NCBI RefSeq assembly: GCF_019900845.1 | Contig: NZ_CP074570.1 | Span: 806,001 to 870,000 of the forward strand | Direction: 5' to 3' | Length of the DNA: 64,000 nucleotides | Source: Paraneptunicella aestuarii | GTDB taxonomy: Bacteria > Pseudomonadota > Gammaproteobacteria > Enterobacterales > Alteromonadaceae | Part shown: piece by piece, positions 1 through 7,973 of the stretch | Position numbering within the stretch: position 1 is the first letter of the stretch | How the letters are laid out: every line of letters starts with the position of its first letter | Position numbers and translations under genes: made by a program | The notes under the pieces: generated by a model | What the model saw: only the letters and a program-made list of their open reading frames with translations | Told to the model about the DNA's origin: nothing | Databases searched by the model: none

Positions 1-876
1 TTCTGGATAGAAAGCCACGCCAATGGATGGTTGGCAGGTTAGAGCTTGTTGCTCAGTAATAAATTCCTGTTCAAAACTTTTTAGTATTCGATTCACCAAG
101 CTAAATACTTCGGAGCGGTAATCCAGTAAGTCGGTTAGCACAACAAATTCGTCGCCGCCGAGGCGAGCAACAAAATCACTGCTTCTGACCATGTCATTGA
201 GCCTTTGCGCGACCTGTTTTAGTAGTTCGTCGCCCACTTCATGCCCCAATGTGTCATTAATGGTTTTGAAGCCGTTCAGGTCAAGGTAGAGCAATGCTAC
301 CGCTTTGCCGCTGAGCATGGCGTTATGGAGGTTTCGGTGCAGGACTGATTCAAAGTAGGAGCGATTGGGTAATTGCGTGAGGAAGTCGTGCTTGGCAATT
401 TTTTCCAGTTGTTCATATCTGCTATGCGATTCTTCCAGTGCTTTTTTCAGTAGGTGCTCAGAGTTTTTTCGTTCAATAGAGTAACGAATGCTGCGAGCCA
501 GTATGTCGGAATTGATTTGATCTTTGGTGAGGTAGTCCTGAGCTCCCATTTTCAATGCTTCAAGGGCGGTTTTGAGATCATCTATTCCGGTTAGTACCAC
601 GATGGGCAGTTCGGGAAAACGGGCATTAATTACCGACACGTTTTCCAGCCCGGAACTGTCTGGCAGGTTCAAGTCCAGTAAGATGATGTCATAGTTACCT
701 TTATCCAGTTCCTTCAATGCATCAGAAAAATACTTTACGTTTTTAAAATTACTCGTACTCAGAGACGATTGAATTATCAATTGGTTGATAATTTCAATGT
801 CGGAGTAATTATCCTCAAGCAATAAGATGTTCTTGGGATCGTAGTAACAACACACATCAAGGTAACGTTGAACCAT
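1..876 (-). CDS. Receiver-GGDEF response regulator (diguanylate cyclase), partial
   Basis: Response regulator predicted to make cyclic di-GMP on phosphorylation. The 292 visible codons start at ATG 876 (complement) and the stop lies beyond the left edge. The N-terminal receiver has the phospho-acceptor Asp in LLDLNLPDSSG and the conserved Lys in YLTKD. A short helical linker leads to a GGDEF domain with an intact LGGDEF catalytic motif. An RSSD inhibitory-site motif sits exactly five residues before it, so product inhibition is expected. An AGGTGG ribosome site (about 881-886) overlaps the stop region of the histidine kinase gene 8 bp upstream, so the two are co-transcribed and probably coupled. 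An EAL domain beyond the window cannot be excluded. Confidence 0.9.
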   Translation of the reverse strand, partial: MVQRYLDVCCYYDPKNILLLEDNYSDIEIINQLIIQSSLSTSNFKNVKYFSDALKELDKGNYDIILLDLNLPDSSGLENVSVINARFPELPIVVLTGIDDLKTALEALKMGAQDYLTKDQINSDILARSIRYSIERKNSEHLLKKALEESHSRYEQLEKIAKHDFLTQLPNRSYFESVLHRNLHNAMLSGKAVALLYLDLNGFKTINDTLGHEVGDELLKQVAQRLNDMVRSSDFVARLGGDEFVVLTDLLDYRSEVFSLVNRILKSFEQEFITEQQALTCQPSIGVAFYPE

Positions 877-884
877 GTCGCCAC

Positions 885-1658
885 CTAATTTACCGGTTGT
901 AGAAATTCAAAACTGGCGCTAAAGCCTTTGTTTACATCTGAGTGTAGTTTTAGCTTGGCTTTATGTTGCATTGCCACTAAAGCGCAATAGCTCAATCCCA
1001 TTCCCAAACCCGGATAATCCCTTTCGTCAACACCTCGGGTAAATGGACGCGTTAGTAAGGGGAGCTGCTTGGCGTGAACACCAATGCCGTTATCACTGGT
1101 TGTTAACACGTATCCGCTGGTAATGGCGTTGCAATCAATCGTAATGCGTGGGGTATGGGATTTCTTTTGAGGCTGGTATTTAAGCGCATTGTCGAGCAGG
1201 CTGCTGATCAGAATTGACATCTGATTTTTTCTGGCACTAATGGTTTTGGGTAAATCCTTAATCGTAATATCCGGAATATTGTGATTACTACGAGCTCCCG
1301 ATTCGTGTTTCAGTATTTGTTGATGAACGATTGTGTCGACCAGATCTGAAAAGTTGAATTCTGTTACAGGCTCTGATTCGTGTTGCAGGCGTAAGTAATG
1401 GACAAGAGCTTTAATCATGCTATCCATTTTTTCACTGTTTTCCTGGATCAGGTTAAACCAGATCTGTTCATCTTCAGAAATGTTGTTTCCGTGGTGTTTC
1501 TTTATGAGTTCTGCGAAACATCGAACGGCTCGTAAGCATGCGCCAAAATCATGAGATAAACCATGTGCAATCTCTTGCAGAAGCCCTTGCGAATTGACTT
1601 CATGTGAACCTGAAAATTGTATGTTATTCAACACTCGACTCTCCTGAACTGATAACAC
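885..1658 (-). CDS. Sensor-less histidine kinase, partner of the GGDEF regulator
   Basis: Predicted cytosolic histidine kinase of 257 residues. The phospho-acceptor region reads GLSHDFGACL around residue 35, and an HATPase_c domain follows with N box DNALKYQP, G1 box DNGIGV and G2 box GLGMGLS. There is no transmembrane segment, PAS or other sensor domain; the N-terminus before the H box is only about 30 residues. It must sense through a partner protein or act as a phospho-relay. The receiver-GGDEF gene begins 8 bp downstream on the same strand, so it is the likely phosphorylation target and the output would be cyclic di-GMP. The specific signal is unknown. Confidence 0.85.
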   Translation of the reverse strand: MLSVQESRVLNNIQFSGSHEVNSQGLLQEIAHGLSHDFGACLRAVRCFAELIKKHHGNNISEDEQIWFNLIQENSEKMDSMIKALVHYLRLQHESEPVTEFNFSDLVDTIVHQQILKHESGARSNHNIPDITIKDLPKTISARKNQMSILISSLLDNALKYQPQKKSHTPRITIDCNAITSGYVLTTSDNGIGVHAKQLPLLTRPFTRGVDERDYPGLGMGLSYCALVAMQHKAKLKLHSDVNKGFSASFEFLQPVN

Positions 1659-2170
1659 TGTTAATGCCTGAGCTTGTTATTATTTTTTAGCGATAAATTT
1701 TATTTAAGCCTCATTGGGTTTTTAATAGGATTATGTTTTGCTCTTTCTCCTTGTTGGAGAATGCTGGTACTTAAAATCAATTAACTGATGCCTGCTAACC
1801 ATCTGGCACATTAATGATTGGAATGAGTGATTTATTTGATCTGGATGGGTGTGGGATGCTTCTGAACGTAGCTTTGCCACACCTGCTTTGAACAGGTTTG
1901 ATGTTGAATATGTGGTCGCTATATTTGTCCAAATACTCATATTCATCCCTAATGACCGTTACTCTCCGATCTGATGTGCAATGACATGGAATTGACACCA
2001 TATCGTCTGAAAATAAGACAATAAAATTGAGTATAGATGGTTATTCTTGAAGCGCTAATGGGAGTTAATAAATAGTTATGGCTATTTATCTATATTCTGG
2101 AAAAGCTAAATAACCCCATATATGGGGTTAAATAAAATCAGCCTGTAAAGGCATGTGATGATTTGAGAAA
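1659..2170. other. Intergenic region with a 20-bp perfect palindrome
   Basis: This stretch lies between the kinase operon (leftward) and suhB (leftward). It holds a perfect 20-bp palindrome at 2111-2130 (TAACCCCATATATGGGGTTA) and a smaller inverted repeat at 2069-2088 (TAAATAG / CTATTTA, 6-nt loop). Two overlapping leftward reading frames of about 70 codons (1731-1946 and 1795-2001) have no credible ribosome site or recognisable product. The palindrome could be an operator for the kinase-GGDEF operon; it has no T-tract, so a terminator is less likely. Confidence 0.6.
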
Positions 2171-2201
2171 ATTGCCTCTTTCGGTGAACAAAAGAGGCAA
2201 T
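2168..2201 (-). terminator. Rho-independent terminator of suhB
   Basis: Eleven-base stem ATTGCCTCTTT (2171-2181) with AAAGAGGCAAT (2191-2201) and a 9-nt loop. Read leftward, as suhB is, the stem is followed by TTTCTC. It sits about 20 bp past the suhB stop. Confidence 0.75.
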
Positions 2202-2220
2202 AGACACTATAAATGGTGGG

Positions 2221-2994
2221 TTACTTAAGGATTTTTACCAGCGACTGAACAATTTTAGGGTTGCCAGCAACGGCTTCTTCTTTCTTCAGATGGTCGTGCC
2301 CGCCTGCGAAATCAGTGACCAAACCACCCGCTTCTTTCACTAATAGTTCACCAGCGGCGATGTCCCAAGGCTTAATGCCTTTTTCCCAGTAACCATCCAG
2401 GCGACCTGCTGCCACATAGGCCATATCCAGAGCGGCAGAACCTGAGCAGCGTATATCGCCGCATTTTTCATAAACCTTGCCAAAGCGCTCAATAGCTTCT
2501 ACAGAGTTTTCTTTCTTCTTATATGGAAAGCCTGAGCCCAGAAGCGTGCCGGTTAGTTCTTTGCTTTGATTCACTCTCAAACGGTAATTATTCATTTGAG
2601 CACCTTTTCCTTTTGATGCAGTGAACAATTCGCTACGAATAGGATCGAATACGACGGCTTGATCCAGTTTGCCTTTGTAGAATAACGCGATAGAAACACA
2701 AAAGTGTGGTACGCCCATAACAAAATTGGTTGTACCGTCGATAGGGTCAATGACCCATTTGAAGTCTTCAGAGCCTTCGGTGATACCACTTTCTTCACCC
2801 ACAAAACTATGTTCCGGGTAAGATTGCTTGATTTTGTTGATAATGATTTGTTCTGCTTCTCTATCAATTTTGGTTACATAGTCATTATCGCCTTTTTTCT
2901 CTGCTTTAATGTCTACGTCGGACTCAAAACTGCGAGCAATAAAATCTCCTGCAGATCGCGCAGCGCGGATCGCAATATTCAACATAGGATGCAT
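2221..2994 (-). CDS. suhB: Inositol-1-monophosphatase SuhB
   Basis: Mg2+-dependent inositol monophosphatase family protein; in enterobacteria SuhB also joins the rRNA antitermination complex. At 257 residues it is close to the usual length (267 in E. coli). The metal-site motifs are all present: VGEESG, then WVIDPIDGTTNF, and the C-terminal KPWDIAAGELL. It is transcribed leftward, away from trmJ, the usual divergent arrangement in gammaproteobacteria, but here two lipoprotein genes intervene. A clear terminator follows it. Confidence 0.96.
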   Translation of the reverse strand: MHPMLNIAIRAARSAGDFIARSFESDVDIKAEKKGDNDYVTKIDREAEQIIINKIKQSYPEHSFVGEESGITEGSEDFKWVIDPIDGTTNFVMGVPHFCVSIALFYKGKLDQAVVFDPIRSELFTASKGKGAQMNNYRLRVNQSKELTGTLLGSGFPYKKKENSVEAIERFGKVYEKCGDIRCSGSAALDMAYVAAGRLDGYWEKGIKPWDIAAGELLVKEAGGLVTDFAGGHDHLKKEEAVAGNPKIVQSLVKILK

Positions 2995-3420
2995 GTTCGT
3001 ACCACCAAATTGTAAAAAGAACTGTTAGGCCGACTCGCCATTATGGTTATCCATATATGTATGGCTGTCGGGTTGTAGGGCTGTTATAGAGCCAAAAAGT
3101 ATCCGCAAAAACGGGTAAAAATAAGCATAGCCCAAAAGCGGCGCGCACTCTAACAGAAATTGAAGGGAAAATAAACTGGAAAAGCAATTGTTGAGTGTTG
3201 TGGTAGTTGTTAAAAAGGATATGGGGATTTTGAAGGTGTTCCTTCGTTTGTTTGGGGAGTTATAAAAAATAAACCAATATAAAAATTTATAAAAAATAAC
3301 AATGAATTAATCATTTTTTATGGAATAATCTGCCTCGCGAGCATGCTCGTTTTTATAAAGGCTTAGGATTTACTTTGATTAACGCTATGACTATTAGCAA
3401 GGATATATTGGGAAAATGTT
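2995..3420. other. AT-rich divergent intergenic region suhB / lipoprotein genes
   Basis: Contains the upstream regions of suhB (leftward) and the lipoprotein pair (rightward). The right half is very AT-rich. A 12-bp perfect palindrome CGAGCATGCTCG (3338-3349) is followed by TTTTTAT and could be a short hairpin terminator or an operator. I could not assign a promoter with confidence. Confidence 0.45.
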
Positions 3421-3756
3421 ATGAAAATTTTATTCAGACTATTAATTTTAGTTTCAACTATCAGCTTCTTGACTGCATGTGGCGAAGCCACTTTCGATTC
3501 ATCTTCTGATGCTGCCAAAAAAGATTCTATTCAGGCAATGATGGAACCCCTTTCTTCAGATGACAAACAAAAGTTAGAAGAAGTTATTAAAGGCATTTAC
3601 ATGATAAATGTGCTTAGAAATATTGGGAATGATATTTCAAAAGAAGAAATGATTGCTCAGGTTGATGAAAAGTTGAATGGCAAGACTGCTAAGGAAATCT
3701 TGGAGCTCGGAGAAAATATTAAGGAGGAAATGAAGAAAGGAATGAATAACAATTAA
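3421..3756 (+). CDS. Small lipoprotein, DUF6694-like
   Basis: Predicted lipoprotein of 111 residues. A signal peptide with lipobox LTAC puts the lipidated Cys at residue 20, followed by a short charged helical domain. The layout (lipobox, a DSSSDAA-type segment, then a helical region ending in a GKTAKEIL-type segment) resembles the DUF6694 lipoproteins, which have no known function; this assignment is by eye. The start codon is supported by a purine-rich GGGAAAA about 5-10 bases upstream. The next lipoprotein gene begins 22 bp downstream, so the two are likely one transcription unit. The pair is AT-rich and interrupts the usual suhB-trmJ adjacency, which suggests a later insertion. Confidence 0.75.
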   Translation: MKILFRLLILVSTISFLTACGEATFDSSSDAAKKDSIQAMMEPLSSDDKQKLEEVIKGIYMINVLRNIGNDISKEEMIAQVDEKLNGKTAKEILELGENIKEEMKKGMNNN

Positions 3757-3778
3757 ATTTTTTTAAAGGAATAAAAAA

Positions 3779-4423
3779 ATGCATTATTTTAAATTTCTTC
3801 TGTGTTTTGGACTTTTATTCCTTACAGGATGCAAAGGCTCTATCGAAACTAGGGTTAATATTTCAGATTTACTTTCCACTAAAACCAAAGATATTGTTGG
3901 AGACCTTTATGTTGAGGTTCCAAGCTGCACATCCTATAAGGATTCCCGCCAGGAATCGGATTCTTTACAAAAAGCAAAGACCCAGATATCTAACATCTTT
4001 ACAGGGGCTCAGTTCAATGAATGTTTTACGAAACAATTCAAATCTTATGCTCACTTTCATATTCCCATGGTTTTAGAAAGAGACAACGATGGAAAACTTG
4101 CTTCAGAAACGAAATTAAATATTCAGTCTTCTGAAGACAATTTGTTGGCTGTTGGTTTCCCCTCTTCCATTGCAGAAAAGTTGAAACGTCTTGAAGAGAG
4201 TTCTCTTCGCACTCAGTCGCTTGACATCGAAGTTAATATTGAAGTTGTTAACGATACTGGGAAAAGTCATTCGTTTAGGGTGATATCTGCATATATCGAT
4301 GGTGACCCATATGTATATGAGAGTTTGTCAGCTCCAGCAGATTCATCGTTTTTAGTGACCCTTTCTAATGTGTCAGTTGATAACGCAAAACAGAACGGCT
4401 CAACCTTCGTTTTGCTTCATTAA
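3779..4423 (+). CDS. Putative lipoprotein of unknown function
   Basis: A 214-residue protein with a signal peptide and lipobox LTGC near residue 18, then a soluble domain of mixed strand and helix composition. AAAGGA lies 8 bases before the ATG. I do not recognise a family with confidence; nothing in it suggests an enzyme active site. It follows the 111-residue lipoprotein gene by 22 bp, so both probably reach the envelope together. Base composition is more AT-rich than the flanking suhB and trmJ. Confidence 0.75.
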   Translation: MHYFKFLLCFGLLFLTGCKGSIETRVNISDLLSTKTKDIVGDLYVEVPSCTSYKDSRQESDSLQKAKTQISNIFTGAQFNECFTKQFKSYAHFHIPMVLERDNDGKLASETKLNIQSSEDNLLAVGFPSSIAEKLKRLEESSLRTQSLDIEVNIEVVNDTGKSHSFRVISAYIDGDPYVYESLSAPADSSFLVTLSNVSVDNAKQNGSTFVLLH

Positions 4424-4438
4424 CAATATTTCATTTCT

Positions 4439-4469
4439 GGCGTCTTGGGTAACTCTGAGACGCCTTATT
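4439..4469 (+). terminator. Hairpin after the lipoprotein pair
   Basis: Seven-base stem GGCGTCT (4439-4445) / AGACGCC (4458-4464) followed by TTATT. The T-tract is weak, so termination is plausible rather than certain. Confidence 0.45.
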
Positions 4470-4553
4470 GCATTTCGGTTGAAAATCACATTTATCAATA
4501 TGCTATGATGCGCCCCTTAAAAAATTAAGAGCTATCGGGTATTCATTTCAGCT

Positions 4554-5282
4554 ATGTTAGATAAGGTTAAGATTGTACTGGTAAACACTTCCCATACCGG
4601 CAATATCGGTTCTGCTGCACGCGCCATGAAGACCATGGGGTTGTCTGAGTTAGTATTGGTTAATCCTGTTTCACCCATTGATGGTAAAGCCAGTGCCTTG
4701 GCGGCGGGGGCGGGTGATGTGTTGGCTCATGCGCAAACCTTTGACAATCTGCAAGATGCCATTAGTGATTGCGGTTTGGTAATTGGAACCAGTGCTCGTT
4801 CTCGTACCTTGTCCTGGCCGATGCTGGATTCAAGAGAATGTGGCAAGAAGATTGTTTCTGAATCTGAGCAATACAAAACCGCGCTGGTGTTTGGTCGAGA
4901 GAACAGCGGCTTATCCAATGAAGAATTACAGCTATGTCACTTTCATGTGTGCATTGACGCTAACCCTGAATACAGTTCTTTAAATTTGGCGGCGGCGGTG
5001 CAAACTCTCTGCTATGAAGTTCGCATGGCGTTTCTGGAAAAAGACAAGATCCCGTCACAGCAAAGTGAGTACCCACTGTCGGAAGAACTTGAAGGCTTTT
5101 ATGTGCATTTGGAAAAAACCTTGCAGCGTACCCAGTTCATTATTCCTAATCATCCTGGCATTGTGATGACCAAGCTGCGGCGCTTGTTTAATCGTGCTCG
5201 TCCTGAATCGCAAGAGTTGAATATCTTGCGCGGTATTTTGAGCTCGGTAAATAAGGTGGCTGACGAGGCTGGAAGAGAATAG
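4554..5282 (+). CDS. trmJ: tRNA (cytidine/uridine-32-2'-O)-methyltransferase TrmJ
   Basis: SPOUT-class RNA 2'-O-methyltransferase that uses S-adenosylmethionine to methylate position 32 of several tRNAs. At 242 residues it matches the E. coli length (246). The N-terminal segment [19 protein letters not shown] and the knot motifs [14 protein letters not shown] and [11 protein letters not shown] are typical. A TATGAT hexamer (4504-4509) is a candidate -10, but the nearest TTGAAA is 19 bp away. It lies directly upstream of iscR, the usual order in gammaproteobacteria. Confidence 0.96.
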   Translation: MLDKVKIVLVNTSHTGNIGSAARAMKTMGLSELVLVNPVSPIDGKASALAAGAGDVLAHAQTFDNLQDAISDCGLVIGTSARSRTLSWPMLDSRECGKKIVSESEQYKTALVFGRENSGLSNEELQLCHFHVCIDANPEYSSLNLAAAVQTLCYEVRMAFLEKDKIPSQQSEYPLSEELEGFYVHLEKTLQRTQFIIPNHPGIVMTKLRRLFNRARPESQELNILRGILSSVNKVADEAGRE

Positions 5283-5332
5283 CGTCGGCAACATTTTCTT
5301 TACAGACCCGAGTCGGCTTTGGCTCCTTTGGA

Positions 5333-5357
5333 ATACTTGACTGATTTAGTCAGGTAT
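5333..5357 (+). promoter_or_regulatory. Type 1 IscR operator in the iscR promoter
   Basis: The 25 bases from 5333 to 5357 fit every position of the published type 1 IscR consensus (ATASYYGACTRWWWYAGTCRRSTAT), with half-sites TTGACT and AGTCAG. A -35 hexamer TTGACT (5337-5342) lies inside the site and GACTAT (5360-5365) follows at 17 bp as a -10. [2Fe-2S]-IscR bound here should block RNA polymerase, giving the usual feedback repression of iscR-iscS. Confidence 0.9.
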
Positions 5358-5393
5358 GTGACTATCCTTGGCAACTCAACCAAGGCAACTGTT

Positions 5394-5867
5394 ATGAAAC
5401 TTACTTCCAAAGGTCGATACGCTGTAACTGCGATGCTGGATGTAGCGCTGCATTCTCAGAAAGGCCCTGTGTCGCTGGCAGATATCTCTGTCCGTCAGGC
5501 GATCTCCCTATCTTATCTTGAACAGTTGTTTGCCCGTTTGCGTCGTGAAGAATTAGTTTCCAGTGTTCGAGGCCCCGGTGGTGGTTATCGCTTGGGTAAA
5601 GAGCCTGAGATGATCTCTGTTGGTCAGGTGATTCGTGCCGTTGATGAGACCGTTGATGCTACTCGCTGTTCCGGTGCGGCTGATTGTCAGGGTGGAGAGC
5701 GTTGCCTTACACATAGCCTTTGGCAAGATTTGAGCGAGCGAATCGCAGTATTTCTTGATAACATCACGCTCGGAGAGTTGATGTCTCAAGCTGATGTGAA
5801 GAATACTGCGGATCGTCAGGACAGTAAGACATCATCCAGAGAAATTGAAATTAGCATGCAACTGTAA
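5394..5867 (+). CDS. iscR: Fe-S cluster regulator IscR
   Basis: Rrf2-family transcription regulator that binds a [2Fe-2S] cluster and controls Fe-S assembly genes. The start is placed at ATG 5394, giving [11 protein letters not shown] and 157 residues; the frame is open 25 codons further upstream, but that segment overlaps the promoter and operator. Cluster ligands are at Cys92, Cys98, Cys104 and His107, the E. coli positions. The winged-helix DNA-binding region occupies the first 65 residues or so, with [10 protein letters not shown] in the wing. iscS follows 34 bp downstream. Because the rest of the isc operon is absent here, the cluster for IscR must be built by genes elsewhere. Confidence 0.96.
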   Translation: MKLTSKGRYAVTAMLDVALHSQKGPVSLADISVRQAISLSYLEQLFARLRREELVSSVRGPGGGYRLGKEPEMISVGQVIRAVDETVDATRCSGAADCQGGERCLTHSLWQDLSERIAVFLDNITLGELMSQADVKNTADRQDSKTSSREIEISMQL

Positions 5868-5901
5868 GGGTTGTGCAAAGTTCTTCTGAGTAAGGTTCTT
5901 T

Positions 5902-7053
5902 ATGTCTGCGCCTATTTATCTTGATTATGCTGCTACGACGCCAGTCGATCCCGCTGTGGCAGAGTTAATGTCGAAATACCTCACAATGGATGGATGTTTT
6001 GGTAATCCATCATCACGTTCTCATCGCTATGGCTGGCAAGCCGAAGAAGCGGTTGAGGAAGCTCGGGAACAAGTGGCTAACCTTATCAATGCCGATCCCC
6101 GAGAAATTGTATTCACTTCCGGTGCGACCGAATCCAACAATCTTGCGATTAAAGGTGCGGCTCAGCAATATCAGGAGAAAGGCAAACACATCATCACGTT
6201 AAAGACGGAACATAAAGCCGTGTTGGATACTGTCGAGTGGATGGCAGAGCAAGGGTTTGATGTGACGTTTTTGGATGTGCAAGCCAATGGCATGTTGGAT
6301 ATGGAGCTGTTTGCCAAAACGCTGAGAGACGATACGGTGTTGGTGTCTGTGATGCAGGTAAACAACGAAATTGGCGTTATCCAGGATATTAAGACTGTCG
6401 TTTCTTTATGTGCTGAACGTGGCATTTTGGTGCATGTTGATGCGGCTCAGGCCACGGGAAAACTACCCATTGATGTACGTGAGCTGGGCGTTGATTTGCT
6501 ATCCATTTCTGCTCATAAATTTTATGGCCCCAAAGGTATTGGAGCGCTTTACGTTAAGCGTAAGCCTAAAGTGAGGCTGGTTGCTCAGACTCATGGCGGT
6601 GGGCATGAACGTGGTATGCGTTCGGGAACCTTGGCAACGCATCAGATTGTTGGCTTGGGTGAAGCCTGTCGTTTAGCTGGTGAAAAATTGCAAGCGGAAG
6701 CGCAAAGGATTCTCAACCTGAAACAGCGCTTTTGGCAGAAAGTGCAATCATTACCTAATGTATTTGTGAATGGTGAGCAGTCGGCTGCCGTTGCGGGCAT
6801 TATAAATATCAGTTTTGCCGAGGTGGAAGGTGAAGCCTTGTTAATGGCGTTGAAAGATGTTGCTGTCTCTTCTGGCTCTGCCTGTACTTCTGCCAGTCTT
6901 GAACCTTCCTATGTGTTAAGAGCATTAGGCGTTGAAAATGAACTGGCACATGCCTCTATTCGATTCAGCTTTGGTCGTTTTACCACTGAGCAAGATGTTG
7001 ATAGAGCGGCTGATATTGTGATTGATGCCGTTAGCAAGTTACGTCAGGTTTAG
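5902..7053 (+). CDS. iscS: Cysteine desulfurase IscS, C-terminally short
   Basis: PLP enzyme that takes sulfur from cysteine for Fe-S clusters and tRNA thiolation. The PLP lysine is in [12 protein letters not shown], and the catalytic cysteine is Cys328 in [10 protein letters not shown], the same number as in E. coli. The protein ends after SKLRQV at residue 383, about 21 residues before the usual IscS end (404), so it lacks the C-terminal tail known to help bind IscU. Downstream there are 200 non-coding bases and then ndk; no iscU, iscA, hscBA or fdx is present. IscS may therefore serve mainly tRNA thiolation, or act with scaffold genes elsewhere in the genome. Confidence 0.95.
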   Translation: MSAPIYLDYAATTPVDPAVAELMSKYLTMDGCFGNPSSRSHRYGWQAEEAVEEAREQVANLINADPREIVFTSGATESNNLAIKGAAQQYQEKGKHIITLKTEHKAVLDTVEWMAEQGFDVTFLDVQANGMLDMELFAKTLRDDTVLVSVMQVNNEIGVIQDIKTVVSLCAERGILVHVDAAQATGKLPIDVRELGVDLLSISAHKFYGPKGIGALYVKRKPKVRLVAQTHGGGHERGMRSGTLATHQIVGLGEACRLAGEKLQAEAQRILNLKQRFWQKVQSLPNVFVNGEQSAAVAGIINISFAEVEGEALLMALKDVAVSSGSACTSASLEPSYVLRALGVENELAHASIRFSFGRFTTEQDVDRAADIVIDAVSKLRQV

Positions 7054-7184
7054 CTTGCTGTTCAGGTTAAACAGTGAGCTTAAAGTCTCTGATTTCACGA
7101 TGGTTTATTATTTTTGCCCAGGCTTAATGAACAAGCCTGTGAATAAAATGATGCAGAAAAGTTGAAAAAAAAGCTCGCAAGGCA

Positions 7185-7213
7185 TAGGCACGGCTATTTT
7201 TATTGCATATAAT
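7185..7213 (+). promoter_or_regulatory. Probable ndk promoter
   Basis: -10 TATAAT at 7208-7213, 17 bp after TAGGCA (7185-7190, 4 of 6 to consensus). Transcription would start near 7220, about 35 bases before the ndk ATG. This separates ndk from the iscR-iscS unit. Confidence 0.65.
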
Positions 7214-7253
7214 CCGCGCCGTTTTTTTGAATTAAGCAAATTGGAGCCGATTC

Positions 7254-7685
7254 ATGGCACTTGAACGTACTTTTTCTATTATCAAACCTGATGCCGTGGC
7301 TAAGAATGTCATCGGTGCGATCTACAACCGTTTTGAAACTGCTGGCTTGCGCATTGTTGCATCTAAAATGGTGCATTTGAGCAAAGACAAAGCGGAAGGT
7401 TTTTACGCAGAACACAAAGAGCGTCCTTTCTTCCCTGCATTGATCGAATTCATGACTTCTGGCCCTGTAATGGTTCAAGTACTTGAAGGCGAAGACGCAG
7501 TAAGAAAAAATCGTGAAATCATGGGTGCAACTAACCCTAAAGATGCATTGGCTGGTACTTTGCGTGCTGATTTCGCTGAGTCTATCGACGAGAATGCTGT
7601 TCACGGTTCAGACGCACCTGAGTCTGCGGCGCGTGAAATCGCTTATTTCTTCGCTGACGAAGAGATTTGCCCTCGTACTCGTTAA
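7254..7685 (+). CDS. ndk: Nucleoside diphosphate kinase Ndk
   Basis: Transfers the gamma phosphate from ATP to other nucleoside diphosphates through a phospho-histidine. It is 143 residues, the standard bacterial length. The N-terminal [12 protein letters not shown] and the active-site [12 protein letters not shown] (catalytic His) are intact. GGAG lies 8 bases before the ATG. The gene has its own promoter and is closed by a strong terminator, so it is probably monocistronic. In many relatives it follows iscX; here it follows iscS directly. Confidence 0.97.
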   Translation: MALERTFSIIKPDAVAKNVIGAIYNRFETAGLRIVASKMVHLSKDKAEGFYAEHKERPFFPALIEFMTSGPVMVQVLEGEDAVRKNREIMGATNPKDALAGTLRADFAESIDENAVHGSDAPESAAREIAYFFADEEICPRTR

Positions 7686-7709
7686 TCTGCGATACAAAAT
7701 AAGTCATCA

Positions 7710-7731
7710 GGGCGCTTAATGCGCCCTTTTT
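7710..7731 (+). terminator. Rho-independent terminator of ndk
   Basis: Six-base GC stem GGGCGC (7710-7715) / GCGCCC (7721-7726) with loop TTAAT and then TTTTT. It lies 25 bp past the ndk stop. Confidence 0.9.
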
Positions 7732-7973
7732 GCGCTTTGTTTTGTGCTTTTTGCTGAGGCGTTTTTCTAATCTTGATTCCTTATTAGCGACTCAATATTC
7801 GAAAGACATTTTTGAAACGCACTTTCAAAAGACATGATAGGACAAATTCTATAGTCGCTTTTTACACTATAAATTTGTACAATATTTCGCCTTTTTGCGA
7901 GCTTTTGACTAAACCTGTTAGCTAAGCTTGTATTTAGACAACACCTGTAACACCTAAGACTGAGGATAACAGC

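Noticed and set aside
1731..2001. Two overlapping leftward frames of about 70 codons
   Set aside because: No good ribosome site, no family resemblance, and they overlap each other in different frames.
5319..5393. Upstream extension of IscR by 25 residues
   Set aside because: It covers the promoter and the IscR operator; ATG 5394 fits the family start exactly.
7120..7137. AGGCTT / AAGCCT stem between iscS and ndk
   Set aside because: No T-tract on the + strand; the short stem is not enough for a terminator call.
7054..7253. Possible remnant of iscU after iscS
   Set aside because: No frame gives IscU motifs; the region is AT-rich and holds only the ndk promoter.
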